64,000 nucleotides of DNA from Batillaria attramentaria (Eukaryota; Mollusca; Gastropoda; Batillariidae): contig JACVVK020000032.1 of assembly GCA_018292915.2 (NCBI GenBank), positions 282,501 through 346,500 of the forward strand, in the 5' to 3' direction. The notes under the pieces were generated by a model that did not search any database, had not been told where the DNA came from, and saw only the letters and a program-made list of their open reading frames with translations. Each line of letters opens with the position of its first letter. Positions within the stretch are counted from its first letter, which is position 1. Below are positions 48,555 to 61,800 of the stretch, piece after piece. The position numbers and the translations under genes were made by a program.

Positions 48555-49380
48555 AAAATAACAGGGTTGTCATGGCTCAGATTAACTCCCTCTATTTGCT
48601 TAATTCAAAAACAATTTATGTCACACAAACACTTTGACTACCAACAACAGACCTCTAAATTCCCGATTCAAAGAGAATACATGTACAAAGAGATAATGCA
48701 CAATGAACACAACTGGCCATCATCAATCTTAGGGGAAAAAAATTATGGTCTCACTTGTTTTCCCCCTTTACCTGCATGAAAATGATGTCTGACATTTGTT
48801 TAATCAAAATATGACCTGACTAAAGTTCTCATTTCAAAGCTTGCTTTTGAAAGCATGTGGCAAACATAATCTTTTATCTTCAACCACGACCTAGCTTTGA
48901 CAGCTGGGTCAACAGCAATAGCCCGTTTTATTTCCCACTTTCCGGGCAGCTTCTTGAAAACAAGGTTTCCTGGTCAATCATAACTCCCACTATTTACGTA
49001 ATTCAAAAACAAAATTTTTGTCATACATACACTTTTACAACCAACAGTAGACCTGTAAAATCCCAATTCAAAGAGAATACAGTCATGTACAAAGAGATAA
49101 TGCACAATGAACACAACAGGCCACCAACTTATGGGGGGAAAATAATGGTCTGACTGATTTTGCCCTTCACCTCCATGAAACTGATGTAGAACTGATATTT
49201 GTTTATTAAAATAAAATGACCTGACTGAAGTTGTCATTTCAAAGCTTGCTTCTGAAGCATGTTGCGAACATAGTCTTTTATCTTCAACCATGACCTAGCT
49301 TTCAGAGCAGGGTCAACAGCAATAGCCTTTTCTATTTCCTACTTTCCAGGCAGCTTGTTCAAAACGAGGTTCTTTTTGAA
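48555..49380 (-). repeat. Tandem duplication of the recombinase gene's 3' end (~400 bp x 2)
   Basis: 48555-48965 and 48970-49380 align throughout (shared GAGATAATGCACAATGAACA). Each contains a version of the gene's last codons after KLPGK. The outer copy has TGG where the inner copy has TAG. Confidence 0.8.
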
Positions 49381-52058
49381 ATGCCTGTCAATGGCCTTTC
49401 TTTCAGCCTCTGACCATGGCCTCCTTGTCATTTTGGCCCTTTTTTTGCCTGGTAAATCACTATCCTTATGAAAGCTTCTCTCATCTTTGTCTGGTGTGAC
49501 ACTGCTCTCCTTCGATACTGGATCTTTGCTGTGTGACCCTTTTCCCACCCTGTCCTTTGTCCTGACTGGTGAAACACTGCCCCCACAGGAACTAGTCTCA
49601 ACTGTTTCTGATGCGGCATCCCTCTCATCCACGGATGAACCTCTGTTGCACAACTTCATCCTCCTTGCCTTCTTCCTGGTCTGTGAAGCACCATCCTTGT
49701 CAGAACTGATCTGAACTTTTCTGGGCTCGACATGACTGCTTTCATCTCTGCGGCAAGATTCGAACTGTTCTTCATCATCAAAATCAATCTCTGCATCACC
49801 CAACTCCTCTCTGATGCATGTCTCGAAGTCCGTCATGCCATTATTTACAGACAGCAGTATCTTTGCGACTTTTGCTTTCTGCAAAATTTCTTGTGGCTGG
49901 CGATAAATGTGACGGTGAATGCGAATATCATGCCCAAGGAAGTCTGCCAGTTGATCCTGATCCAATTCACTTATTGCCATTGCTTGAGCCAAAGTGGCAA
50001 CCTGTTTTCTCAGTTGTGTGAATGTGAAGAATGCTGGGTTGCATACTCCTGCTTCGAATGCATGTTCTTTTAAAACATCATGTTCTCTGTATGGTCTCAT
50101 ACCTGTCGGTGTGGCAAAGATGTACTCGGAATCAGCCAGTGCCGGAACTTCTTTCCTCAGTTGCAGAATTCGTTGCAAGCTGTCCATCATTTTCTTGGTC
50201 AGCAATATTGGTACTGGCCTATTAAACTTCCCTCTGATCTCAACTCTGTTGAAATGCCTGACCATCTTCTTTTCTGTGTCTGTCAGACTTTTAAGAGATC
50301 ATGATTTGTATTTGTGGTTGGTCCAAACGTTGACTGCAAATCTGTCGTCTTCATGCGCTGAAGCTCTCCACCTCGTTTGCGGTTGAAAAGTGAGACTGCA
50401 CAAAGAGTTGCCTTGACAACTGTTGGGTAGTCACTTGAAGCCATTTTCTGGTCAAGAAGGTTTTGGACTTTCACAACATCCTCACACGAAGGGATCAGCT
50501 TGGGTTTGTTCATCGTCTGTCTTCCAACAGACTGCGCAGCCGTTGCTGAGATACAGTCATACCAGTCTCCACTGAAAACAGAGTCAAACTGGTCTGCCTC
50601 CTTGATTTGGTTCTGCCACTCATCATCAGAACCTTGGCCAAGCTGTTTTGTCGCTTCTGATCGCTTTATGCGTGAGCATTTCTTCAGGGAGTGCCCTAGT
50701 CTCATTGCTAAGTAACCTTTCCGAAACTCATGTTTGTTAGCATCAAATTCTGCCACATCTTTTACGGCCGAAACAAGGAGGTCAAAGTGAAATGCCGAAA
50801 TTACAGCATTCAAAGTTGACACTTTCATTTCTGACTTTTCCCTGAGAATTTGTACCAGTCTTCCAAGCTCTCGCATTCTGGCATTGATTTGGTTTGCAGA
50901 GTGCTCCTCAATATCTCTCCTATCAAACAGCCTTGTCCCATACTTCAACAGAAGCGAGTCGCTTTTTATTATGCGACTAATTTCATCATCCCTCAGTTTG
51001 GCTATAACTTTATGGAAAAAGGATGATTCCACATCCAATGGAACTGGCAGCATCAGTCTTCCCATTTTGGCAGCTTCACCTTTTCTGTGAGGCCCTGCTG
51101 TGCTTGGTTTCTTGTGGCAATGCTTTGTGTGCACAGAGACAAGTTTTCTCTGGTATAGCCCTCTGCAAAAGCAACAGGCAATCATGTCTTCTACCTTGCC
51201 AGTTTTTGTTCTGTACTTGGGAATTATTGTGCCAGACCTCTTTTCCAACACAGAAACGTTGTAGAGATAGTCTCCTTCATCTTGTAATGCAATCCAAGCC
51301 TGTCTACGTTGTTTACATCCTTTGTCCATTGCTAAAATTTTTGCTACCTCGGGCTCTTTGTCATGGACTGTCATCATATGTGTACTCATCTTCAATACCA
51401 GCTTTTTGCAGTATTTGCAGGAATGTTTTTTATCCCACTTGTACTTGCCGGTCCCTCTTGATTGCAAGTATACCCCTTCCCAAGGCAACTCCCCTTCACA
51501 GTTTTGCTCATTTTCTGCAGCCATTCCCCTCTCAGAGATTTCACCTTCACCTGCTTCACAGTTTTGCTCATTTTCTGCAGCCATTCCCCTCTCAGAGATT
51601 TCACCTTCCCCTGTTTCACAGTTTTGCTCATTTTCTGCAGTCATTCCCCTCTCAGAGATTTCACCTTCCCCTGCTTCACAGTTTTGCTCATTTTCTGCAG
51701 TCATTCCCCTCTCAGAGATTTCACCTTCCCCTGCTTCACAGTTTTGTTCATTTTCTAAAGTAATTCCCTCCCGTGACTTTTCGTCACCTGTTACACTGCG
51801 TGCATTCTTTTTTCTCTCTTTAATATGACACGCCTGAAGCATAGGGAAAACACTATCTGAATCAGAACCAGAACTGTCAATAAGAGATTTGTCTTTCCCA
51901 TGTGTACTGTCTGATGTGTCCATGTCTGAGGATTGGGGTCCCACACAGATCCCATGGCATCTGACATCAAAGATTCGCTTGAATCCGACTCCAGGGCACT
52001 TGATGGTTCCAGGTCCATGGTTGCTGGTTCCCACGATTCTACTGGATCTTGAAATTTC
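49234..52058 (-). pseudogene. Tyrosine recombinase with zinc-finger and Myb-like regions (repetitive, Crypton-like type), damaged
   Basis: The main exon starts after an acceptor at 52058. In order: an acidic leader; five 20-residue repeats (ENEQNCEAGEGEISERGM); a C2H2-type finger (HSCKYCKKLVLKMSTHMMTVH); a second Cys/His group (CCFCRGLYQRKLVSVHTKHC); a helical core domain; the recombinase catalytic region with R in FNRKRGGEL, R in FTQLRKQ, H in FLGHD and the nucleophile Y in HRHIYRQP; an acidic linker; and a Myb-like tail (RRPWSEAERKAID). The frame breaks between LLKV-stop (50283) and the next part (50310 region; a -1 shift at CTTAAAAG joins them). A TAG at 49339 cuts the tail; after it the frame continues EIEKAIAVDP...SWLKIKDYVRN to TGA at 49234. 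A further shift near 51930 may exist. Probably a mobile-element gene. Confidence 0.65.
51486..51780 (-). repeat. In-frame 60-bp minisatellite, five units
   Basis: Five near-identical 60-base units encode 20 residues each and so keep frame. The last units are slightly diverged. They sit upstream of the first zinc finger. Confidence 0.9.
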
Positions 52059-53330
52059 CTGAAAGGAAAAAAAAAAAAAAAAGAGCAAAATTGTGAAATC
52101 TCTAAGGTCCAATTTAAAATAAAAATTATTTGCTTACTGATTAGACACACATACCGGTACTCTCAAATGTGATCCTTTCCAAATACAAAGCAACAGATTC
52201 ACCATTGCTTTGCACGTGGTTAAAATACACAGAAAAGTTAAGATGACTGAATTCACAAAACATAAATCAAGCAGAAACAATCTCAAACAGTTATCTTCAT
52301 ACCTTCCTTCTCCACCATTTTTAAATGGGAGCTAAAAACGCAATTTTCAGCAGAAAACTTGTTTGATTCCATCAGAGCTGTTGAATCGTAGAAAATATAT
52401 ACAAAAGTGAGGCTTTAATACTTTCTGCTCACACTACTCTTTTAGTGCTCATTTGATTCCTCCTGCCCGGTTGCGCGGCGTAAAGCCATAAATAATTAAC
52501 TAACTAACCTCCTGCCCGGCATGTCAAAGGGTCAGTGATCAGCATTAGTATACCGCAGATCGCACGACACTGAATCACGCTTCACCTCGCTTCACCTCAC
52601 CGTACCCCAGTATGGCTGCCTGTAAGTAATATCCATGCTGTGTGTTTTCGGCTGACCACAGATTCAGACCCAAACTGAATTATCAAAATATCACCCCCAA
52701 AATTCCATGCTAACCGTCCCGGTTAGACAGGAATTTTGGCCACGTCAAAACAGATCACATCCTGACACATCTCGAGACTGTACAGTGGTTAACCACCACC
52801 AAATTAGCGATAGTTTTGCCAGACAAAAGTGCAGACACCGGTGACTGCCACTGAGTACAGTTCGCTCCCAACCTATGGGGCCTTGGTATTGCAGTCAGCC
52901 CGCCAGTGTTTTGTTCAATTACAAAAAAGTTTACAAAACTTCTATGCGAAGTTACGTGACGAGCCTAGCGCTTATGAGGTGCTAAGTATTCTATGCTGTT
53001 TTCTCATCTTTCCATTGACCATTATATATTAAGTGTTAAGCAGCAAGTTTATAGTGGACGCTGAATAATCAAGGCATCATTTTTTTTTTTTTTTTTTGGT
53101 ACAGCAATAGAATAGCCTATTAAACGGAAAGCCGGAACCGTGCAATAGTGGGCCCACGATGTCCATGTTATTTGCACCGCTCAGGCCGCTTTTACCATTA
53201 ATTGAGCTAATCAGTGGTTACACTGACAAAGGTAATAGCTCCCCTCCGAGGCACTGTGATGTAGTCAGTATCAATAACTTGATATAGTACAGTACATAAT
53301 TTGTGCCCATTTTTCAGTAAATTTGGTGCA
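52059..53330. other. Intergenic between the recombinase gene and ELP6
   Basis: No convincing gene. An ATG-GCTGCCT|gtaagt sequence on + at 52612 could be a tiny first exon, but nothing supports it. T run at 53080-53096. Confidence 0.4.
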
Positions 53331-53339
53331 GGCTGGCAG

Positions 53340-53780
53340 TAAACTTGAAGCCGGTGCAGAGTAAAAAATGGCAGTGTGCGGCTGTTTGTTGGCTTTGACT
53401 TCAGTTGAACTGATAAGTTCCACGCCAGGCCTAAACTTTGAAGTAAAAACAGTGAAAAATGAGCCTGTCGTGTAGAGTGTTTGTATTCATGCGCGGCTGG
53501 CACAAGAGATAGCAGAGGAATGTGGGTGTGTTTGGTCGCTAAAAGCATTGAAAAAAAAAACCCACCAAACAAACAAACAAACACAAAAAAACCCGGAATA
53601 TTGGAATTTGTTGTAATTTACCCTACACGTGTCACAGTGTCCGGCTTTGGCTTCTGGATTTTTGTGATTTTTGGTTTTTTTTTTGGGGGGGGAGGGGGAG
53701 GGGGGATTTTAAAGCATTTCTACGGTGTCGAGCATTATGTTAATAAGAATGTGTAGCATTTTCTTTGGAATCCTACCTAT
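53340..53780 (+). repeat. Diverged copy of the claudin leader-intron block
   Basis: Shares, in order, GGCAGTGTGCGGCTGTTTGTTGG, TCATGCGCGGCTGGCACAAGAG, GGAATATTGGAATTTGTTG, a G run and TTTTAAAGCATTTCTA with 8570-8940, 17740-18065 and 43600-44010. It is the only copy outside the claudin cluster, about 0.3 kb before ELP6. Confidence 0.7.
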
Positions 53781-54063
53781 GTTGTGTAGCCTAGGCCAGT
53801 CGAGTGACCGACGTATGGATCCATTGAGACAACGGGGAAAGCTACTGCTTTTGTTACCTCCCCTAGCCGCGTTTCTACTTGATTTGCCGCACACGTCGTT
53901 CTGCGTGCCGTACGCCGCTGGCGGTGACTATTGATCGCACTGGGAAAATAGCCTGCTACCATTCCAGACAGACGTACGCCTTGTGTTCAATCGAACGCGC
54001 CCAAAGCCCCGAGAGTAACCTTTCCTTGCGATTGAACAACACGTTGTTCGCAGCATCAGCATC

Positions 54064-55240
54064 ATGATATCCAGTGTAAACTGTTTACTGAACTTTGACA
54101 GTGGCTGCATTCCTGACAGGGAGTTCCTCGTCATCGGACAAAATGGAGCCAACGGCAGCTTCCTACTTCACCACGCCATATCGTCGTCCATCAAAGAAAA
54201 GAGGAGCGTGTGTCTGCTGAGTTTCGTGCAAAAGCTCCATCACTACAATTCAGTCTCGCAGAAAGTTGGAATAAACCTGCAGGCATCGGTCCAGTCTAAC
54301 CAGGTTGTTTTCATTGATGGTCTGGATGAACTCTCCAAGACATTTTTTAAAGCAGGAGAGCCGAGTGAAAAAGTACCCGATGTTTTGGGTGAACTGAAGA
54401 AGAGTGTCTTGGCAGCTTTGCCGGTGCTACGGAAAGACGGAAATCGTGATCCAGTGATTGTGATAGATGACATTACTGTGTTGTTGAGCATGGGACTTCA
54501 CGTAGCTGATGTTGAGAGATTCGTGCACAGTTTGTTGTGGGAGGCAATGTGTTTGGGTAGAAAAGATTCAGAGGTGACTGCAACTTCTGGTGTTTCGTTA
54601 GTGGTGGTGTGCTCTTACATGGAAGAAGATACAGAAGCCCTTGCACTGTGGAGATACCTGCAACACCTCAGCACAATGCATGTAGATGTTGTGGGACTTC
54701 AGACAGGTTACTGTAAAGATGTTCATGGACAGGTGAGAAACATCTGTTGTGCAGCAATGCTGTCAATTGACTTATCTCAGAATTTGTCATGTAAAATGGA
54801 TTCACGTCATCTTTTGAACGTATTTTGAGAATGTCTTCAAATTTAATTATTCCCAGTAGCTTGACTTCTTGTCAGTGGACACAGTCTATAATGAACACAT
54901 ATATCTTCATCTAAGCCATGTCCCATTTATTCGAAGCATAGCAATCCTTTCTTTACAGCAAATTTCAGTATGGATCTGTCGCAGCCGTTTGTCAACGACT
55001 TTAATCAAGTGTATTGTACATGCAGACAATGCAATACATTTCTAATCATTTATTGCTGTAATGTTTTAGACTCTACATCAACTTTAATCTGTATTTTGAA
55101 ATTCTGATTCACAGGTTTCTGTTGTGTGGGGGGACATGATTGATGCTCCAAGGCTGTGCCAGCAGAAGAAACAACAGTTTAAATTGTTGGACTCAGGAGT
55201 TGAGTTTTTTGCTGCAGGAATGTCAGCAGCTGTTTTGTGA
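54064..55240 (+). CDS. ELP6: Elongator complex subunit 6
   Basis: Two coding exons, 54064-54732 and 55115-55240 (phase 0, CAG|gtgaga ... cacag|GTT), give 264 residues, the usual length of animal ELP6. ELP6 is a RecA-like ATPase-fold subunit of the Elp4-5-6 ring of Elongator, which modifies wobble uridines of tRNAs in the cytoplasm. Family landmarks: GSFLLHHAISSSIKEK near the N-terminus, FVQKLHHYNSVSQKVGINL, QVVFIDGLDEL, VIVIDDITVLLSMG, and the C-terminal GYCKDVHGQVSVVWG and EFFAAGMSAAVL. The usual Walker A motif is not evident, as expected for this subunit. It is convergent with NUF2; AATAAA-type signals follow at about 55395 and 55510. Confidence 0.9.
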
Positions 55241-55864
55241 TGTACGCTCCTCATGGCTGACAATGATGAAGCTTTCAGTTTGAATGTACATTATGTAACC
55301 TTATGTATGAGGGTTCTGTGGTGAGCAGCATTCAGTGGAAGAACTTTATCTGTCACTCTGTGTGCATGTTCTTGTGCAACTCAAAAACCTCAAATAAAAA
55401 CAAACAGTGGTGGCATGTGAATCTACCAATTTTAATGTTTTTTTTACTGCTATTTAGACAGGGAAACAGAAGTGTGCTATTTATCAACTAAAAACCACAT
55501 CTGGTACTAAAAATAAAATGCATTTAGCAGCATACAAATGATAAAGTCATGAATATTGATTTGGGCATTTGTGTGTGTGTGTGTGTGAGAGAGAGAGACA
55601 GACAGATGGGCATATATGTATACATGCACTGGTTCACAGTTGTGAACTGGTCAAGCTTTCATTCAAAATGTGGGGCCTGAAATAAGAAAAATTCTTGCTC
55701 CAAGCACAGATGTACATAATTCAAAATCCAGTGTGCCGGTAAACACTTCTTTGTCTGCTGCAGTACAGTGTGAAAGTAGAAAACCTACAAGCAGGTATAC
55801 ACAAGTCATAAACATTTACATGTACAGGCATGTCTATATGATAAAATATATAAAAACATCCTTT
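55241..55864 (+). other. 3' region between convergent ELP6 and NUF2
   Basis: Contains ELP6 3' untranslated sequence with AATAAA at 55395 and 55511, a short (GT)n(GA)n at 55571-55598, and the 3' untranslated part of NUF2 on the other strand. Confidence 0.6.
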
Positions 55865-58800
55865 TCACTTCTTCATGATGCCTCTGAACTTGCTGATACC
55901 ATTGGCCACACCCACATTCATCTTGTCAACCTGAAAATAGAAAAAGACTTCAAATACAATAAAACCATCGTATGCACTACGTTCAATAGCAACAATACTT
56001 GTCTGTGGTTCACTACTACTTACTGCAGTACACCATTTCAACTGCATGGGATACTGGAAAATGTGTGTTCAACACGTAAGAGTAAACACCGAGCTGAACA
56101 GCGATTGTCAAATGCGCTCGCCCGCTCGCTTTCGCTACCAAATTTACCGTTGGGCGATTTAAAGCTCCGGTAGCGGTAGCCCGAATGGCGAGCAGGTATT
56201 CTGAGATGAATCAGAACCTAGCAGCCACTTCGGCTTCCAGAATTGTTTTTCGGGCTACCAGTTTTGTTCAGTGCGGTAGCCCGAATGGCTACCATGGTCC
56301 TGACACATTTGACGATCGCTGGTTGAACTGCTGGCTGGTTGGTCTTGAATTTGATTTAATGCACTGATCACTTCAGAGAGAGTAGGTATTTATTTCTTTA
56401 GGCTGTCCTCACTATGTGCTGCCCTACATCGTCCACTGAACAACCAAAGTTTTTCGTTTGTTTTGTTTTAAAATGATGCCCCCCCCCATAACAACAAAAA
56501 CACACACACACAACACACACCCAAAAACCTGGGACATTCCTCTCACCTGCTGGATAATTTCAAAATAAATGTTGTCGGCATGTTCAACGGCCTTCTCCAG
56601 CTCTTGATGCTGTCGCTGACTGTCTTCAATCACTTGTTCCTTCTCTGCTGTCAGCCGCACCTTCTCTGATGCACACGAGCCCTCTGGATCTCGCAGTGAT
56701 TCCTTCATGCTTGAAAAGAGGAAGAGCGAGAGAGGAATAAATATGCACAAAAATGCAAAGAAGAGACACATGTTGTAACCACAGACGTATAGAGATAGAC
56801 GCACCGCTGCACGCTGCCACCGCTGCTTGCGAGTGTCGCTACGCGTCGGCCATCTTGCTGATACCACTCAGAGGCTCTGTGTATAGAACGCCTCGTTCGA
56901 AATACAAAGTTCTTTAGAAAGACGTCATCAGAAATGTGACGTAAGATAAAGCGGACCAATGCTATGCGCGCTATGTAAACAGCTGATAGCGTCTGGCCAA
57001 TGCTATGCGCACTATGTAAACAGCTGGCACTGCCAGGTATTAGCAACATGGCGCGCGGCGGCGACACTTTTCCGGCACCGCGGTGCGTCTAGATCTATAC
57101 GTCTGTGGTTGTAAACCACACATGGCTTGAGCATGAAACATTGTCTTATTCACAACACTGATTGGACACAATACAATTACAAATTTATACATGCAAAGAA
57201 AAACATACATGTACGTAACAGCTAGAACTGCCATCACTTCCACTGCCAAGAGTGTGTGTTGTACTAATGTAGTGCTGCGAGTCTTTCTATACGTTATTGC
57301 AAGAACAGGCACCATATGGATGTACAGGTACTATTTGACACTATCAATGTATTTAGTGGTAGGGGGTGTTGGGATTGGGGGGGGGGGGGGGGGGGGCTGA
57401 CTGGATGGGTTGAGAGTATGCTGAAGTACAGGTGGGTCAAACGGACGAACAGAGTCATTTTGGCTTGAGTCTGATGCTGTTTTCCATCAGTGAATCTAAC
57501 CATTACTCACTGTGAGAGTTGTGTGATCTGCTCCTGCATGCCTGCCTTCCTAGCATGGTACTGCAAGTCGGATTTTGACAGTTTGTCGTGTCGGGTAGCG
57601 AGCACTTGGCGCTGGTTGTCCAACCTGGCCGTCAGGTTCAGCGACTCTGAGCGCAAGTCCTGGCGTTTGTCTTGCTGCTTGCTTGTCTCCTTCTCCAACT
57701 CGCTGCACAAAAAGGAAAAAACGATGAAGAGTTCATATGGCCACATTACTAAACAAACAAGTGGGGGGCAGTTTCCTCTGCCTCTAAAGTTTACAGGCTA
57801 ACTTCAGTAATGAAACTTGTCAGAGTGGGGTGGGGTGGGGTGGGTGTTTGGGGGGGTTTAACGTCCTCTTCCACCACAGACCTTGTCAGAGTGCATGCAT
57901 TTACAGTGAAACCTGCTTCAGTTGTCCCCTCTGCATGGCACACACTTTTGTAAAGTGGTCACTGGTTTCAGGACCCCAGTGTTGTTTTTGTAACTAAACC
58001 TAGTATGCAAAACATCAGAGCCAAAGTTCCATAAACCCCACATTCAAGGCCACTTCTCTCTAGTCCTCTAAATATACATGTGCCACAGACATACATTAGT
58101 TATTACATGTACTGGCATAATGAAAAGGAATCAGAATCTAACACCACAAACTCACGCCAGTCTCTCTGAATCATTGCTGATGTCTCTTAGCAGCCGCAGA
58201 GACTTTTCTGTGTGCTGTTGCCGGGCATTGCACGCTGCTTCCTGCCGCTGGAGTTCAGTGAGGCGTGTCTGTCGCTCAGACACGCTTGATTTCAAGGACA
58301 TGATGCGGTTCTTGGCCCGGTCCAGATCTGCCCTGACACGCTCTGGTGACTGCACGATGCGCTGTGATAACTTGTCCGCGTCCGCTTGAGCTGACAGGAT
58401 ATTAACCTTTATCTGATCCTGGAAACCAAAGTAATGAGTGATCAAGATCAAACAGCTATTATTCAAGCTTGTATTGAGACACCGATCAAGGGTTTACAGG
58501 GATGGATTTACTCAAATATGCCAATGAGACATTGTCTCCTTGACCGTCATTTTTATGAGACATTTTCATTTTCTATGAGACAGTCAAGTTCACCGGCATC
58601 ACTCTGTCACATGTCTGTGCCGAGAGCCTGTTCCTAAGTGCAGTGATATTCAGGTTCTCAACGGGAAAGGACCTCTCGATCGCAGAACTCAGGGATGACA
58701 ACAACTTTTAAGAAAGCAGAGGAGATTTTCCCGGGGGTCTGGGGCTGGCTTGCGTAGAAGGAAAGCCAGAAAAAATTGACAAGCGGGAGGGGGGGGGGGG

Positions 58801-61800
58801 GGGGGGGGGGAGGCAAGGCAGCTTACCGCAGCAGTCCTGAGACTGGCCCTCAAAATCGGAGCCTCATCACTAATATTAGATTAGTGTAACAGACTCTATG
58901 ACTGACACGGACAGCGCATCTCTGCTTTGCGTTGTCAAGTGCGCTTGTGATGTCATGTTCGTGCGACATATGACGCATTTTGCGAAATTTCTATGCGACA
59001 TTTTATCAAAATATGAGACATAGTCGCACGGTGCGCGAGAAAATCGATCCCTGGGTTTGTGATAATAATTATACATGCAGAAGATTACACAAGTACCAGC
59101 AAAATAAAAATAAACAACAAGTAAAGAAAAGTTTTTAAATGTAATTGTCACTGGGAGCTGACTTCATCACAAAAGATAAGATGGGCAGAAAGAACACAGT
59201 TGAAGCTGGCTCAAATTCAAAACCAGGAGACAGTCAGAAATTGCATCCCAAAGAGCAGCCATCCAGCTTAAGGTGTTGGCGTTGTGGAAACTTTGTTTCA
59301 CTTACATTTGAAGCGTTGATTTCCGAAAGTTCCTTCTTCAGTTCAGCCAGGACTCTCTGCTGTGACTCACGCTGCTTGTGAAGCTCTTGTATGCGCAAAC
59401 TGATGACATCATTCTCTTCTTGCAGCTGAAAAAAGACACCTTTCTGTGAAGGGATGAAATGACAGGAAAGAAGACAACTGTTTACAAGCACTGAAACTTC
59501 TGATAACAGTAATGTACAGCTACAGTACTAATTCCTAGAAAGCCTGATCATGTTCAGCACCACTGTCATTTGGATAATGCTAAAGAGCATAAGCACCACA
59601 GACGGTATTTGCACCTACACCTTTTTTCAACTTGACAGTAGAGCCAGTTTGATCCGAAGGTGTCCATGTGCAGCAATGTGATTACTGTTACTACTGCTCT
59701 AACACATGCATGGATATTAGCACTACTACTAGTACTAGCTTAAGTTTTCTTACTTTCACAAAATACACTTCTGTGGTGACAAGTCACAATGTTCCACTTC
59801 CTGTTCCAGTCAATACAATTGAAGTAGTCCTTTGATCCCGCAATTTTGCGTTTAACAACTTCACAGTTTTACTGTTTAATTCTCCATTTTTGCTCACCTG
59901 TTTGATCACTTGATTTGCATTAGCATCTTTCCTTGCTTGCAGGGTTTTCTTCAGCTCTTCATTCTCTTTCAGAACAAAGTCATAACCTTCACGCTGCCTT
60001 TCCTGTAAAGAAAACGGATTGTCTACAGTTCAGCAATGCAAGACATCTCTGACATGCATGAAAAATCAGATAACAGAAAATTATTACACAGGCTCCATTT
60101 ACTACTCATGTAAGTCAGAACGGTAATTATCATGATATTAACTCTGTTGTGACGGGGCTGCCACTGCCTTGTGCCTGTGCTGGCACCCTGAAAATGCAGT
60201 AAACTGACTACAGCATGTGGTACATGTAAACCAACCTCTCTAGCAAGCTTAACTCTTTGACATCGCGAGCTTGGCCAGTGACCTACTTCCCTGCTGACGC
60301 GCATGCAGCTGCTGGCCGTTTAGGATGACGCGAATCGGTTCGCGGCTCGGTGCCTACGGCTGTTGAGAGTGACGCGAGCCGGTTCGCGTCCCGATGCGTA
60401 AAGGTTAACTGAAGACTCACACACTAGACATTTTGTGTATTAATAAAAAATCGATGGAGAATTCAATTTTGATGAGCTGTAGTTTATGTGGGCGATGCAT
60501 GGCTGAACCTTTGACTGAAGCCTCCCTTCATGGATGAGTGAATACTCTAACGTTTCTGGTGAAGTACTATGTTGGCAGGGGACTGAAGACACACACCAAC
60601 ATCTCTGATCAGAATATTCCCATGGAGTGTTTTATAAAGACAATAATAACTGCAACCGCAAGTATAACATCAAGCAAAAGAGTCACAGACAAAGCATTTT
60701 GCGGAATGGATCAAGTGCTGTTAGTCTTACCAGATCTTCCTTTCTACTCTCAAACACCTCAGCTCTGACACTCCGAAAACGGATGAAATTGATGGCAGCA
60801 CTAACAATCCGCAGAAGCCTTTTTGGTCCTATTAAAAAAGAAAAGGAGGAAGTACATGTTGCAATATGTAGCTAATAATGATTACGTGTTCAGCTTTGAA
60901 CCATACAACACAAATCCCGGTACAATCATGAACAGACACTGAATTATTATCAATATACTTGAATAGATTTTTATAGGTTGTTCACACACAAATACAGGGA
61001 TGGATTTACTCACATGCCAATGAGACATTGTCTCCTTGACCAGTCATTTTTATGAGACATTTTCATTTTCTATGAGACAATCAAGTTCACCCGCATCACT
61101 CTGTCACCGCCATGTCTGTGCCGAGAGCCTGTTCCTAAGTGCAGTGACGTTCAGGTTCTCAACGGAAAAGGACCTCTCGATCGCAGTACTGAGAAAACTG
61201 ATAACGCGCCAATATTTTTTGCAACTCTTTTGAGCGAGAGTTCCTGGCAGCGTGCGCGGCGAGCGGGATAAGTAAGCCTCATCACTAATATTAGATTAGT
61301 GTAACAGACTCTATGACTGACACGGACAGCGCATCTCTGCTTTGCGTTGTCAAGTGCGCTTGTGAAGTCATGTTCGTGCGACATACGACGCATTTTGCGA
61401 AATTTCTATGCGACATTTTATCAAAATATGAGACATAGTCGCACGGCGCGCGAGAAAATCGATCCCTGCAAATTGATCTTAATTAAATCCTACCAAGTAA
61501 GTTTGGGGTTGTGCACCAGTGGCCTCATTAAAAAAAAAAATCATAATGAATTTCAATTTGACTTAGTGCTGCAATAAGAGCTATCAAGGAACCATTCATC
61601 TTGCCTGATTTTCGCATACACGACCAAAAAGAAAAAGTAAAAAAAAAAGTCGTGCAGAACAATATGCATTAAGGTGGGGCTTGATAGTTATTTCAATCTA
61701 TCATCAGTATGAACATACATGAAAGTAAACTATGAGTATGAGAGTATCATAAGTATGCACAGATATACTTACTAGGATTGGTCAAGTCTTTGACCGTGAA

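Noticed and set aside
51023..51828. Plus-strand frames rich in HSFAHFLQ repeats
   Set aside because: Antisense of the 60-bp repeats in the recombinase gene.
52612..52625. Possible first exon ATGGCTGCCT with donor gtaagt
   Set aside because: ELP6 is complete without it and no following exon in frame was found.
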